A program made the translations under genes and the position numbers. Below are positions 8,295 to 17,200 of a DNA stretch of 64,000 bases, in pieces. The notes below the pieces were generated by a model. It made no database searches. It was not told the DNA's origin and was given only the letters and a program-made list of their open reading frames with translations. The stretch lies in contig NZ_JABXWI010000001.1 of assembly GCF_014930365.1 (NCBI RefSeq), positions 445,958 through 509,957 on the forward strand, written 5' to 3'. Positions within the stretch are counted from its first letter, which is position 1. Every line of letters begins with the position of its first letter. This stretch comes from Streptomyces caniscabiei (lineage in GTDB: Bacteria; Actinomycetota; Actinomycetes; Streptomycetales; Streptomycetaceae).

Positions 8295-8781
8295 ATCCGT
8301 CGGCCGGTCACCCGTCCACGCGGGACTCCCTCGCCCCCGCCGGCCAGTGGGTCCCGCACCCGGCGACCTGGCTGGTCGCGACCGACTTCGATACGGACCG
8401 CCGTACGGTCTTCGGGCACCCCGACACCCGCCCGACCGCCCTGCGGGACGCGCTCCGGGCGTCCTGGGCGGTGCGGCTCGTTCCCGCCCGTGCGCGTCGC
8501 GGGCCGGCGGTACGCCGACGGAGGCATTTTCTCCACCGCCTCCGCCGACTCGCTCGTCCCGCGCGGACTCGCCGAGGTGTACGTCGTCGCGCCGACGAGC
8601 TCCCGCGCCCCCAGACCGCGCCGCGGCTCGGTCGGGCGGAGGCACTGCGGCGGCGAGTGATGCCCCGCACGCTCGACGCGGAGTGCGCCGCGCTGCGGGC
8701 GACGGGCACCCGGGTCGTCCGGATCGAGCCCGCCCCGCTGACCTGGAGGTGATGGGCGGCAACTTCATGGACCGTTTCTAA
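8295..8781 (+). pseudogene. Patatin-like phospholipase, frameshifted C-terminal remnant
   Basis: Three reading frames together spell the second half of a patatin/RssA-type lipid hydrolase. In frame 2 are ATWLVATDFDT and TALRDALRASWA. The sequence then shifts to frame 3 for VAGRRYADGG, which contains the Asp-Gly-Gly motif with the catalytic aspartate, and for LAEVYVVAPTS. It returns to frame 2 for LDAECAALRATGTRVVRIEP, and to frame 1 for the usual ending DLEVMGGNFMD. At least three frameshifts break the gene. The N-terminal half with the GxSxG nucleophile is missing, so it is non-functional. Its last codons abut the TnpB-related element, which may have contributed to the decay. Confidence 0.8.
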
Positions 8782-10545
8782 AGACTGAGCGGGAGTGAGT
8801 CCTGTTGCCAGGTCTCGTGCTCGGCCGAACGCCCCGGACGGTGTTGGGCGTTCTGGTTGCCCGCGTTCGCTCCGCGTCCGGGCGGCACGGATCGTGTCCG
8901 TGGTCCGGGAATGCGGGGGCGGGTTCCCTCACGCCCGGCAACACCTGATCCGGCCTGGACGGTCCGATGCCCCGCACGATCACTCCGGTCGTGTGGGGGC
9001 GGTGCCGTCCGTCGCCGGACCGGGTGTCCCTGGGCGCGCCTTCCGATCGCCACGGCAGCAGCCTCGTGGCGAGTCGTCTTACGGGTTGTCGTGGTGAGGG
9101 GCTTCTGCCAGTGCTGGGCACCCCATCGGCTGGTGTAAGCCGGGTCGACGGCGATGACCGCGATCCCCGTGGCGTCGCACATCGAGGCCAGCCGGGCGCG
9201 GAGTCTGCCGGTGGGCATGCCGGAGACCAGCTGCCGGAAGCGTGTGCGGCGGCCGTGTTTCTCGCGGGTCTTCTCGGCGCTGAAGTCCAGGTCTTCCACC
9301 GCGATCGCCTGCACACCACAGCTGCGGGCCCAGTGCAGGAGGCGGGTCAGGGCGTGGCGGACCTGCGCGTCCCGATGTTCGGCGGTGCCGGTCAGGTCGT
9401 AGAAGAAGCGGCGCGGGCTGCCGGTCGGGTTGCCGTGGGTGTCCAGGCGCCATGCGGCCAGGTGGTCGGAGTTCATGTCGACGCCGATCACGCCGTGGGC
9501 GAGGGCCGCCTCGATCGGGAGGGCGGGGGTGGGCGGGATCTGCCAGGACGCGGTCAGATACCAGCGGCCCCGACCCGTATCCAGGTGGATGCGGTAAGCG
9601 ATCGCCCGATTCGCCTCGACGCGGTCCGCCCAGTCACTGCCTCGGTGCGCGAACGCGACCCGGCACGCCAGGACGTACCGTCCGTACGGAGCGTTCGCCA
9701 GATACACGAGCGGTGCGGGCAGTTTGATGCTCACCTCGCCCTCGGGGCTGACGCGGATCGTCTCATTGCCGTAGCGCTTGCCGGACTCCCCGTCCGCCTG
9801 GCAGAACCAGCGCTCCGCCTCCCACCGCCCACGCCACCCGGACTCCGTCAGCCCAGCCGCCTCCAGGTTCTGCCGGGCGCGGGCCAGGCGCTTACCACCG
9901 CGCGCCACGTGCACAACACCGGCCTCGCGGTCGGCCCGCGCGGCGGCCAGCCGGTCCTGAAGCACCCGCAGCCGCCGCGACTTCGCATGCCACTCCCGCC
10001 GCGACCGATAACCCCCCGGCGCCTTCCTGCTCGCCCTCTGCCCGACCGGCAGCGCCAGCCGGGCTTCGATGCTGCGGATCCCCGCTTCCAGGTTCTGGAT
10101 GTGCGCCAGCTGGCAGCGGCGGGCCAGCGCCCACTGATCGTGCGTGGCCTTGGTGATACTGCCCGCCCACCGCGACGACGAGGCAGGTGTCAGCTCCCGC
10201 TTGCGGACCGCCCACGCCTGCCCGGAGTGCTCCAGGCCGTCCCGGCAGCGCGCCTTGAGGTCCCGCGAAGCCAGCGACCCCAGATGCGCCCCCACCAGAC
10301 GCAGCACCTTCTCATCACCCGGCGTCAGCTGCTTCAGACGGGTCCGGACTGCCACACCGGACGGCCCGGACGCGACGAACGGCGCCGCGATGCTCCTCAG
10401 CTCACCCACCCCGCCACCTCCGCCCGGCCCGACTCGAATACACCGTCGCCCTGGAAACGAGCACAACCGATGAAGGTCACGCATTCGATGAGAGAACGTC
10501 AGTTCCCCGCAGAAAACCGGCATCACAAGCAATGAGCGCGACTCG
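8770..10545 (-). mobile_element. IS200/IS605-related element with a TnpB-related gene only (ends approximate)
   Basis: A transposon-derived unit of about 1.7 kb carrying only a TnpB-related gene, with no TnpA transposase, lies between two broken + strand genes (a patatin remnant on the left and a flavin-monooxygenase remnant on the right). The right end must lie close to the tnpB stop at 8778, where recognisable patatin sequence ends; the left end lies somewhere between 10410 and 10600. I could not define terminal hairpins with confidence, so the boundaries are estimates. The 3' part of the gene is rich in short inverted repeats, as expected if it also encodes a guide (omega) RNA. Confidence 0.6.
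8778..10409 (-). CDS. TnpB-related RNA-guided nuclease-like protein
   Basis: A 543-residue member of the Streptomyces TnpB-related (IS605 OrfB-like) group. The RuvC-like core is visible: HGVIGVDMNSDHLAAW (first Asp), AIAVEDLDF (Glu), IAVIAVDPAYTSRWGAQHW, and TRHEAAAVAIGRRA at the third acidic site, where glutamate stands in place of the usual aspartate. The CxxC zinc ribbon of canonical TnpB is absent. The N-terminal half is helical and basic (LKARCRDGLEH, SRRLRVLQDRL). GTG at 10409 is preferred because GGAGG lies 7 bp before it; an ATG at 10484 would add 25 residues. The carboxyl end QQDSLPLSL is typical of this group. Whether it is still an active nuclease is uncertain. Confidence 0.8.
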   Translation of the reverse strand: MGELRSIAAPFVASGPSGVAVRTRLKQLTPGDEKVLRLVGAHLGSLASRDLKARCRDGLEHSGQAWAVRKRELTPASSSRWAGSITKATHDQWALARRCQLAHIQNLEAGIRSIEARLALPVGQRASRKAPGGYRSRREWHAKSRRLRVLQDRLAAARADREAGVVHVARGGKRLARARQNLEAAGLTESGWRGRWEAERWFCQADGESGKRYGNETIRVSPEGEVSIKLPAPLVYLANAPYGRYVLACRVAFAHRGSDWADRVEANRAIAYRIHLDTGRGRWYLTASWQIPPTPALPIEAALAHGVIGVDMNSDHLAAWRLDTHGNPTGSPRRFFYDLTGTAEHRDAQVRHALTRLLHWARSCGVQAIAVEDLDFSAEKTREKHGRRTRFRQLVSGMPTGRLRARLASMCDATGIAVIAVDPAYTSRWGAQHWQKPLTTTTRKTTRHEAAAVAIGRRAQGHPVRRRTAPPPHDRSDRAGHRTVQAGSGVAGREGTRPRIPGPRTRSVPPGRGANAGNQNAQHRPGRSAEHETWQQDSLPLSL

Positions 10546-10604
10546 ACACAGGCCATCCACACTCGCCTCCGCTCACCCGAACGCTCTTGAACGCACCGCA
10601 ACGC

Positions 10605-11061
10605 CAGCAGTTCCACACCCCCGACGCCGCCTGACGGTCCTGGACCACCCGCTTCCTGATTTCGGCGGCCGGACCCTGGCACGAACCGCTGCTCTCCGAC
10701 CCCCAACGCGTTCGTCCTGCTCGGGCCGCACCTCGGCACCGGGCACTCCTCCGCGTACGCGGTCCTCGAAGCCCAACTGGCGTATGTGGCGGGCGCGGTA
10801 CGGCACTTCCACGCGGCGGGCTGGACCAGCATGGACGTACGGCCCGAGGTGCAGGCCGCCTTCCACGCCGAGGTCCAGCAGGCCCTGCCGTCCACCGTCT
10901 ACAACGCGGGCGGCTGCTCCAGCTACTACCTCGACGTCAACGGCGTCAACAGCTTCAGCTGGCCCTGGTCCACCGGCCGGATGCGCCGCCGTCTGGCCCA
11001 CTTCGACCCCGAGGCCTACGACACCCGCCCCGCCTACGACACCACGGGCACCGTCGGCTGA
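10605..11061 (+). pseudogene. Flavin-containing (Baeyer-Villiger type) monooxygenase with large internal deletion
   Basis: Two separated pieces of an FMO/Baeyer-Villiger monooxygenase lie side by side. From 10641 one frame reads WTTRFLISAAGPWHEP, the segment normally near residue 130. After a few codons and a +1 shift the sequence jumps to the C-terminal part (NAFVLLGPHLGTGHSSAY, LEAQLAYVAGAV and a normal ending GRMRRRLAHF). Roughly 250-300 residues with the NADP-binding fold are missing and an in-frame stop lies just before the first piece. It overlaps the end of the next leftward membrane-protein gene by 28 bp. The pseudogene plus the patatin remnant on the other side of the TnpB element mark this as a decay hot spot. 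Confidence 0.78.
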
Positions 11062-11447
11062 GGCCGCCCCCTGAGGGCCGCGATCAGGAACGAGACCCCG
11101 GTGGTCACCGCGATCGTCCCCAGCATCACCATCGTCACGCCGACGCCGTAGAGGCCGCTGGCGTCGTCCGACCAGTCCAGGAAGGAGGCCACGGTCAGGC
11201 CGGCCGTGGTGCCGGCCACCGCGCTCGTGATGTGCCGGCGGGACGCCACCCAGTACACCGGCCCCAGCAGGGTCAGCACCAGGCCGATCACCTGCCACGC
11301 CTCGTACGGGCCGGTCGACGAACCGTCAGGATGCAGATCACGGTGCTGGTCCCAGCCCAGCCAGAGGGCCCAGAGGGCCAGGGCGGACACGGCCGTCACG
11401 AGGGTCGGCAGCAGCGGGGCGGCGGTCTTGCGGAGTCGTTCGCTCAT
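11034..11447 (-). CDS. Small integral membrane protein
   Basis: A 137-residue protein with four predicted membrane helices, at about residues 12-30, 52-70, 75-95 and 105-125 (for example LVTAVSALALWALWLGW, TMVMLGTIAVTTGVSFL). The short loops include a WDQHRDLHPDG segment between the first two helices. ATG 11447 has GGGAGG 8 bp upstream. I recognise no family. Its stop lies inside the 3' end of the flavin monooxygenase remnant. Likely a plasma-membrane protein of unknown role. Confidence 0.75.
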   Translation of the reverse strand: MSERLRKTAAPLLPTLVTAVSALALWALWLGWDQHRDLHPDGSSTGPYEAWQVIGLVLTLLGPVYWVASRRHITSAVAGTTAGLTVASFLDWSDDASGLYGVGVTMVMLGTIAVTTGVSFLIAALRGRPQPTVPVVS

Positions 11448-11665
11448 GGGCCCAGCCTCCCGGCACGGTTCTCCTCCCCCCAGAGCGCGCGTACTCAGCT
11501 CCACCCGAGTACATGAGCGGTCCGCCCCAGGGCCGTCGGTAGGGCCCTAAGCGGGTGAAGCCCGGTCCCCTTCTCCCGGTGCGAGGCGTGTGCGGGGCAT
11601 GGATGAAGCCCCCGACCCCATCCGGACGAGTCGGCGGACACGACGCGCTGGAGTTGAGCGAAGAG

Positions 11666-13396
11666 ATGAACGCGATGAAGCAGAGCCATGAGACGGGGCG
11701 GAGCCCCGAGACGCGGCAGAGGCCCGATCGACACGACCCCACCGGCACCCCCACCCACCGCACCCCGGTCCTCGTCGTCGGGGGCTCCCTCGTCGGCCTG
11801 TCGACCTCGGTGTTCCTGGGCCGCCTGGGGGTGCCGCACATCCTGGTGGAACGGCACGCCGGCACCTCCATCCACCCGCGCGGCCGGGGCAACAACGTCC
11901 GCACGATGGAGCTGTTCCGGACGGCCGGTGTCGAGCAGGGCATCCGCCGGGCCGCCGCCACCCTCTCCGGCAACCACGGCATCCTCCAGACGCCCACCCT
12001 CGTCGGCGACGCGGGCGAGTGGCTCTTCAAGGAGATCGACGCGGGCGGCGGACTCGCCCGGTTCAGCCCGAGTTCCTGGTGCCTGTGCAGCCAGAACGAC
12101 CTGGAGCCGGTACTGCGGGAGCACGCCGGACAGCTCGGCGGCGACCTGCGCTACAACACCGAACTGCTGTCGTTCGAGAGCGACTCCTCCGGCGTCACCG
12201 CGATCGTCAAGAGCCGCGAGACCGGCGAGCACACCACCGTCCGCGCCGACTACCTGGTCGCCGCCGACGGCCCCCGCAGCCCGGTCCGCGAGCAGCTCGG
12301 CATCGGCCACAGCGGCCCCGGCGACCTGTTCCACAACGTCAGCGTCACCTTCCGCTCGCGCGGCCTCGCCGAGGTCGTCGGCGACCGCCTCTTCATCGTC
12401 TGCTACCTGACGGACCCCGAGGCCGACGGGGCGCTGCTGCCCGTGGACAACCGGGAGAACTGGGTCTTCCATCTGCCCTGGCACCCCGAACACGGCGAAT
12501 CCCTGGAGGAGTTCACCGAGGAGCGGTGCGTCGAGCACATCCGCCGCGCGATCGGGGTGGCGGACCTCGACGTCGAGATCACCGGCAAGGCCCCCTGGCA
12601 CGCCGCCCAGCGCGTCGCCCGCGGCTACCGCTCGGGACGGGTCTTCCTGGCCGGCGACTCCGCCCACGAGATGTCCCCCACCGGGGCCTTCGGCTCCAAC
12701 ACCGGCATCCAGGACGCCCACAACCTCGCCTGGAAGCTGGCGGCCGTGCTCGGCGGCTGGGCCGGGGAGGGCCTGCTGGAGACCTACGACGCCGAGCGCC
12801 GCCCGGTGGCGGAGGCGACCAGCGCCCGTGCCGCCGCCCGGTCCGTGGAGCACAGCCACCCCGGCTTCGCCCCGCCCCCCGGCGTCGGCGGCGGTGGCGG
12901 CGGAGGCCCGCAGCGCGGCATCCTCAACGTGGCCCTCGGCTACCGCTATCCGCGGGGCGCGGTCCTCGGCGCCGACCCCGCGTCCCCGGTCGTCCCCGAA
13001 CGCCTCGACCTGTCCGGCGCACCGGGTAGCAGGGCGCCCCACATGGAGGTACGGCACCGGGGCGAGCACATCTCCACGCTGGACCTCTACGAGCGTTCCC
13101 TGGTCCTGCTCAGCGACGCCGGCGCGGACGGCGCGTCGGCCGGCTGGCACGAGGCCGCCCTCCGGCTGGCCGAGACGCTGTCCGTGCCCCTGACGCCGTA
13201 CCGGATCGGCGACGGGCCCGCCGCCGATCTGACGCCCGCGGGCGAGGCGGACTGGGCGGCGGTCCACGGGACGGCCCCCGGCGGCGCCGTGCTCGTCCGG
13301 CCCGACGGGTTCGTGGCCTGGCGGGCGGCGGGCCCGGCCCCGGACGCCGAGGCGACACTGCGGGAGGCCCTGACCACGCTGCTGGCGAAGGCCTGA
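11666..13396 (+). CDS. FAD-dependent aromatic polyketide hydroxylase (WhiE ORFVIII-like)
   Basis: A 576-residue class A flavoprotein monooxygenase. The FAD-binding motif VLVVGGSLVGLSTSVF begins near residue 30. The ERHAGTSIHPRG loop follows, then the DG motif (YLVAADGPRSPVR) near residue 200 and the GD motif (VFLAGDSAHEMSPTGAFG) near residue 330. A C-terminal thioredoxin-like domain (last 150 residues) is typical of polyketide hydroxylases. The best counterpart is the spore-pigment oxygenase, which hydroxylates the aromatic polyketide using NADPH and oxygen. In S. coelicolor that gene is transcribed divergently from the rest of whiE; here it lies upstream on the same strand. A glycine run (GVGGGGGGG) sits at the domain junction. 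Start chosen at the first Met before the FAD domain; Met 11675 is possible. Confidence 0.88.
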   Translation: MNAMKQSHETGRSPETRQRPDRHDPTGTPTHRTPVLVVGGSLVGLSTSVFLGRLGVPHILVERHAGTSIHPRGRGNNVRTMELFRTAGVEQGIRRAAATLSGNHGILQTPTLVGDAGEWLFKEIDAGGGLARFSPSSWCLCSQNDLEPVLREHAGQLGGDLRYNTELLSFESDSSGVTAIVKSRETGEHTTVRADYLVAADGPRSPVREQLGIGHSGPGDLFHNVSVTFRSRGLAEVVGDRLFIVCYLTDPEADGALLPVDNRENWVFHLPWHPEHGESLEEFTEERCVEHIRRAIGVADLDVEITGKAPWHAAQRVARGYRSGRVFLAGDSAHEMSPTGAFGSNTGIQDAHNLAWKLAAVLGGWAGEGLLETYDAERRPVAEATSARAAARSVEHSHPGFAPPPGVGGGGGGGPQRGILNVALGYRYPRGAVLGADPASPVVPERLDLSGAPGSRAPHMEVRHRGEHISTLDLYERSLVLLSDAGADGASAGWHEAALRLAETLSVPLTPYRIGDGPAADLTPAGEADWAAVHGTAPGGAVLVRPDGFVAWRAAGPAPDAEATLREALTTLLAKA

Positions 13397-13587
13397 GCCC
13401 GTTCCCCCGGCCGCGGACCTGAGCCCGCCCCACCCGTGAACTCGCCCGATGGGAGGGCCGGTTCACCCGAGTGATCGTCTTGAGTGGTGGGGGCGGAGGT
13501 GCTGTCTGACGGTGGATCACGTCGGGGGCGGGTCACCACAGCTGACGAGGCGTCGGCTGCCCGCCCCGCCGACGGAAGGATCGTCAG

Positions 13588-14004
13588 ATGCGCTCAGTTC
13601 GTTTGCTCATGGCCACCGGGGCGGCCTCCGCCCTCCTCGCGTTCGGCGCGCCCGTGGCGTACGCGTCCGGCGGCTGGGAAGGCTCGGACTCCTCCACCGG
13701 CGGGGAGCACGCCCAGGGGCAGGACAAGCCGGCCGCCGGGGACGCCCAGCGGGACGAGGGGTCCTGGAGCGGGAAGCAGGACGGCGGCTCCTGGAGCGGC
13801 AAGCAGGAGGACGGCTCCCACGCCGGCGGACAGGACGAGGAGTCCTGGGGCGGCGGCCACGAGAAGCCCCGCGGCGGGATGCACACCGGCGGTGGCGGCC
13901 TCGCCGCCCCGGCCGTGACCGCGGGCGGGCTCGCCGTCCTGGCCGTCGCCGGGACCGGCCTGTACGCGGCACGCCGCAAGAAGACCGCCGCCGGCGTGGC
14001 CTGA
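13588..14004 (+). CDS. Small surface protein with SWSGKQ repeats and C-terminal membrane anchor
   Basis: A 138-residue protein: signal peptide (residues 1-28), a hydrophilic repeat region, and a C-terminal hydrophobic helix (about 108-128) followed by RRKK. The middle region repeats GSWSGKQ and related ESWGGG units, so it is low-complexity, charged and Gly/Ser-rich. The topology is like cell-wall or membrane-anchored surface proteins, but I see no LPxTG motif. It sits between the polyketide oxygenase gene and the SchA/CurD gene, an unexpected place for a surface protein; it may be co-expressed at sporulation, but that is inference. A GGAAGG site lies before ATG 13588. No family recognised. 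Confidence 0.75.
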   Translation: MRSVRLLMATGAASALLAFGAPVAYASGGWEGSDSSTGGEHAQGQDKPAAGDAQRDEGSWSGKQDGGSWSGKQEDGSHAGGQDEESWGGGHEKPRGGMHTGGGGLAAPAVTAGGLAVLAVAGTGLYAARRKKTAAGVA

Positions 14005-14283
14005 CCCGTGGCGGGCGCGATAGCCGCCGTGACCGGCCGCGCCGCACGACGGCCCGGCCGGTCACCGGCCCCAAGCCCCCTCCCCGACCCGTAGCACCCT
14101 CCCCGACCCGGAGCCCCTCCCTCGCGCGAACCCCCGTCACCCGCCCGGTGGACCGGTCACCCGCGCAGTGCATACGAGTCGCGCGGCCGGGGGGCCGGGC
14201 TCAGGATCGAGGCACGCCGACGTCACGCCGGTCCGGCCGACGTACGGCCCTTCTCTGCCCCCCACCGAGGAGATGTGCGCAGG

Positions 14284-15438
14284 ATGACCACCACGTCCGA
14301 ACGTGTTTCCGAGTCACTGCAGCGGCAGGTGTCGCAGCGTGTCTCGCAGTCCGTCTTCGACGGCTCCCGGCTCCGTGTCGTCCTCCTCGTGGACGTCTAC
14401 GACGGTGCCCAGCAGCAGTTCCTGGAGGCGTACGAGCAGCTGTGCAACCAGGTCGCGTCCGTCCCCGGACACGTCAGCGACCAGCTCTGCCAGTCCATCG
14501 AGAACCCCTCCCAATGGCTCATCACCAGCGAGTGGGAGAGCGCCCCGCCCTTCCTCACCTGGGTGAACAGCGAGGAGCACGTGCAGATGGTGCGGCCGCT
14601 GCACGACTGCGTCCGGGACACCCGCTCGCTGCGCTTCCACATCGTCCGCGAGACCGGCGGCCCGGCGGTGGAGGCCGAGGCGGGCGAGCGCCGGCTGCAG
14701 ACCTCGCCGCGGATCGGCGACGGCCTGATCCGGCACGCGCTCACCTTCACGGTCAAGCCGGGCAGCGAGGAGAAGGTCGCCAAGATCCTCGCCGACTACG
14801 CCGCGCCGGAGCCGAGGGTCGACGACACCACCCGGCTCTGCCGCACCTCCCTGTTCATGCACGGCAACCGGGTGGTCCGCGCCGTCGAGGTGCGGGGCGA
14901 CCTGCTCGCCGCGCTGCGGCACGTCGCCCGGCAGCCCGAGGTACGGGCCGTCGAGGAGGCCATCAACCCCTATCTGGAGCAGGACCGCGACCTCGACGAC
15001 CCCGACTCGGCCCGGGTCTTCTTCACCCGCGCGGCGCTGCCCGCCGTGCACCATGTGACGGCCGGCCAGGAGAGCCCGGACGCCGTACGGCACGCGCTGT
15101 ACTACCCGGCCCGTGAGGGCTGCGGGCTGCGGCTGGCCGAGCTGCTCGCCCGGCAGGACGAGGCGGCGGCGGACGACCCGCGGGGCCCGGTGCTGCGCAG
15201 CACGATCTTCCAGCGCGACGACATCGTGGTGCGGCTGGTCGACGTGCGCGGCGGCATCGACGCCGACCCCGGCCCCGTGCTCGGGCTCACCGACCGCGCC
15301 CGCGCGGCCGAGCTGACGGCACTCCTCGACGGCGACGCCCTCGGCACGGACGGCTCGCCGCAGGACAGCGCCCCCGCCCGGCTGCTCACGGTCGCGCGCA
15401 TGGACCTCGTCACCGACCGCCGGGCGCCCGACGCCTGA
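14284..15438 (+). CDS. whiEI: SchA/CurD-type spore-pigment biosynthesis protein (WhiE ORFI-like)
   Basis: A 384-residue protein typical of spore-pigment clusters (WhiE-ORFI, SchA, CurD). The N-terminal third is an antibiotic-biosynthesis-monooxygenase-like ferredoxin fold ([29 protein letters not shown]). The remainder contains two degenerate TcmI-like repeats ([16 protein letters not shown] and [13 protein letters not shown]). Its exact reaction is unproven; it is required for, or associated with, maturation of the polyketide. ATG 14284 is used; GTG 14275 is an alternative. It begins a tightly packed run of genes reaching to 19646 and is probably the first gene of the main pigment transcript. 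Confidence 0.85.
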   Translation: MTTTSERVSESLQRQVSQRVSQSVFDGSRLRVVLLVDVYDGAQQQFLEAYEQLCNQVASVPGHVSDQLCQSIENPSQWLITSEWESAPPFLTWVNSEEHVQMVRPLHDCVRDTRSLRFHIVRETGGPAVEAEAGERRLQTSPRIGDGLIRHALTFTVKPGSEEKVAKILADYAAPEPRVDDTTRLCRTSLFMHGNRVVRAVEVRGDLLAALRHVARQPEVRAVEEAINPYLEQDRDLDDPDSARVFFTRAALPAVHHVTAGQESPDAVRHALYYPAREGCGLRLAELLARQDEAAADDPRGPVLRSTIFQRDDIVVRLVDVRGGIDADPGPVLGLTDRARAAELTALLDGDALGTDGSPQDSAPARLLTVARMDLVTDRRAPDA

Positions 15439-15479
15439 CCACCTCTCACCTGTCCGCAGCTCACGTTCGGAGGAACGTC

Positions 15480-15935
15480 GTGATCAATCGCCATCCCAGA
15501 GTCGTGGATGTCAGCGAGGTCGAGCCCAACACACGGCGCGGCGGCGATCTGCGCGCCATGCTCACCCCCACCACCGTCGGCTCGACCAGCGGTTTCATGG
15601 GCGTGGCCATCGTGGCGCCCGGCGACCGCATCGCCGAGCACTACCACCCGTACTCCGAGGAGTTCATCTACGTCATCTGCGGGCAGCTGGAGGTCGACCT
15701 CGACGGCGAGGCCCACGAACTCCGTCCCGAACAGGGGCTGCTGATCCCGGCCCACATGCGCCACCGCTTCCGCAACGTCGGCAACGTGGAGGCCCGGATG
15801 GTCTTCCACCTCGGCCCGCTGGCCCCGAGCCCGCCGCTCGGCCACGTCGACACCGAGGACGCGAACGGCGTACCGATCCCGGTGGAGGCGGCGCACGCCG
15901 CGCGGACGGCCGAACGCGCCCAGGTCCGCTCATGA
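15480..15935 (+). CDS. whiEII: Cupin-domain protein (WhiE ORFII-like)
   Basis: A 151-residue single-domain cupin. The metal-binding motif 1 [19 protein letters not shown] and motif 2 ([13 protein letters not shown]) supply the His and Glu ligands expected for a bound metal ion. Spore-pigment clusters carry such a cupin next to the ketosynthase genes; its activity there is thought to be cyclase-like or tailoring, not proven. GTG 15480 follows the GGAGGAACGTC site. The stop overlaps the start of KS-alpha (ATGA), so the two are translationally coupled. Confidence 0.88.
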   Translation: MINRHPRVVDVSEVEPNTRRGGDLRAMLTPTTVGSTSGFMGVAIVAPGDRIAEHYHPYSEEFIYVICGQLEVDLDGEAHELRPEQGLLIPAHMRHRFRNVGNVEARMVFHLGPLAPSPPLGHVDTEDANGVPIPVEAAHAARTAERAQVRS

Positions 15936-17200
15936 CCAGGCGCGTGGCGGTCACCGGCATAGGCATCGTCGCCCCCGGCGGCATCGGCGTCCCGGCGTTC
16001 TGGGACCTCCTGGCGGGCGGCCGTACGGCGACGCGCGGCATCACCTTCTTCGACCCGTCCGGGCTGCGTTCGCGGATCGCCGCCGAGTGCGACTTCGACC
16101 CGGCGGCCCACGGACTGGACGCGGACCTGATCGCCCGCTGCGACCGGTACATCCAGTTCGCCCTGGTCGCCGGCGAGGAGGCGGTACGGGACTCCGGTCT
16201 CGACCTCGCCGCCGAGAACCCCTGGCGGGTCGGGGTGTCCCTGGGCACCGCGGTCGGCGGCACCACCCGGCTGGAGCACGACTACGTGCTGGTCAGCCAC
16301 AGCGGCCGGCGCTGGGACGTGGACCACCGGGAGGCCGGTCCGCATCTGCACCGGGCGTTCGCGCCCAGCACCCTCGCCTCCACCGTCGCCGAACGCTTCG
16401 AGGCGCGCGGGCCGGTGCAGACCGTCTCCACCGGCTGCACCTCGGGCCTCGACGCCGTCGGGTACGCCTTCCACACCATCGAGGAGGGCCGGGCCGACAT
16501 CTGCATAGCCGGGGCGTCGGACTCGCCGATCTCCCCGATCACCATGGCCTGCTTCGACGCGATCAAGGCCACCTCCCCCGACAACGACGACCCGGCCCAC
16601 GCCTCCCGCCCCTTCGACGCCGACCGCAACGGCTTCGTGATGGGCGAGGGCGGAGCCGTCCTCGTGCTGGAGGAGCTGGAGCACGCCCGGGCCCGGGGCG
16701 CGCACGTGTACTGCGAGATCGGCGGCTACGCCACCTTCGGCAACGCCTACCACATGACGGGTCTGACCTCGGAGGGCCTGGAGATGGCGCGGGCCATCGA
16801 GGACGCCCTCGACCACGCCCGGATCGACCGTACGGCCGTCGACTACGTCAACGCGCACGGCTCGGGCACCAAGCAGAACGACCGGCACGAGACGGCCGCC
16901 GTCAAACGCACGCTCGGCGCGCACGCCTACGACACGCCCATGAGCTCCATCAAGTCCATGGTGGGCCACTCGCTGGGCGCGATCGGCGCGATCGAGGTCG
17001 TCGCCTGCGCGCTGGCCCTGGCGCACCAGGTCGTCCCGCCCACCGCGAACTACCAGACCCCGGACCCCGAGTGCGATCTGGACTACGTCCCGCGCGTCGC
17101 CCGCGAGCGGAAGCTGACCAACGTGCTCTCCGTGGGCAGCGGGTTCGGCGGGTTCCAGTCCGCGGTGGTCATGAGCCTGCCGAGGGAGAAGACACGATGA
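15932..17200 (+). CDS. whiEIII: Type II polyketide ketosynthase alpha (WhiE ORFIII-like)
   Basis: A 422-residue beta-ketoacyl synthase that extends the aromatic polyketide chain with its partner encoded next. The active-site cysteine is Cys169 in [11 protein letters not shown]. Catalytic histidines are in YVNAHGSGT (about 308) and VGHSLGAIG (about 345), with the lysine before the latter (SIKSMVGH). All residues needed for condensation are present. Start ATG overlaps the cupin stop and the 3' end overlaps the chain-length-factor start (ATGA), so the three genes are one coupled unit. It works in the cytosol with the acyl carrier protein encoded at 18556. Confidence 0.95.
   Translation: MTRRVAVTGIGIVAPGGIGVPAFWDLLAGGRTATRGITFFDPSGLRSRIAAECDFDPAAHGLDADLIARCDRYIQFALVAGEEAVRDSGLDLAAENPWRVGVSLGTAVGGTTRLEHDYVLVSHSGRRWDVDHREAGPHLHRAFAPSTLASTVAERFEARGPVQTVSTGCTSGLDAVGYAFHTIEEGRADICIAGASDSPISPITMACFDAIKATSPDNDDPAHASRPFDADRNGFVMGEGGAVLVLEELEHARARGAHVYCEIGGYATFGNAYHMTGLTSEGLEMARAIEDALDHARIDRTAVDYVNAHGSGTKQNDRHETAAVKRTLGAHAYDTPMSSIKSMVGHSLGAIGAIEVVACALALAHQVVPPTANYQTPDPECDLDYVPRVARERKLTNVLSVGSGFGGFQSAVVMSLPREKTR

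Noticed and set aside
12882..12910. The glycine run in the hydroxylase as a possible frameshift site
   Set aside because: The reading frame is continuous through it and both domains are complete, so it is only a flexible linker.
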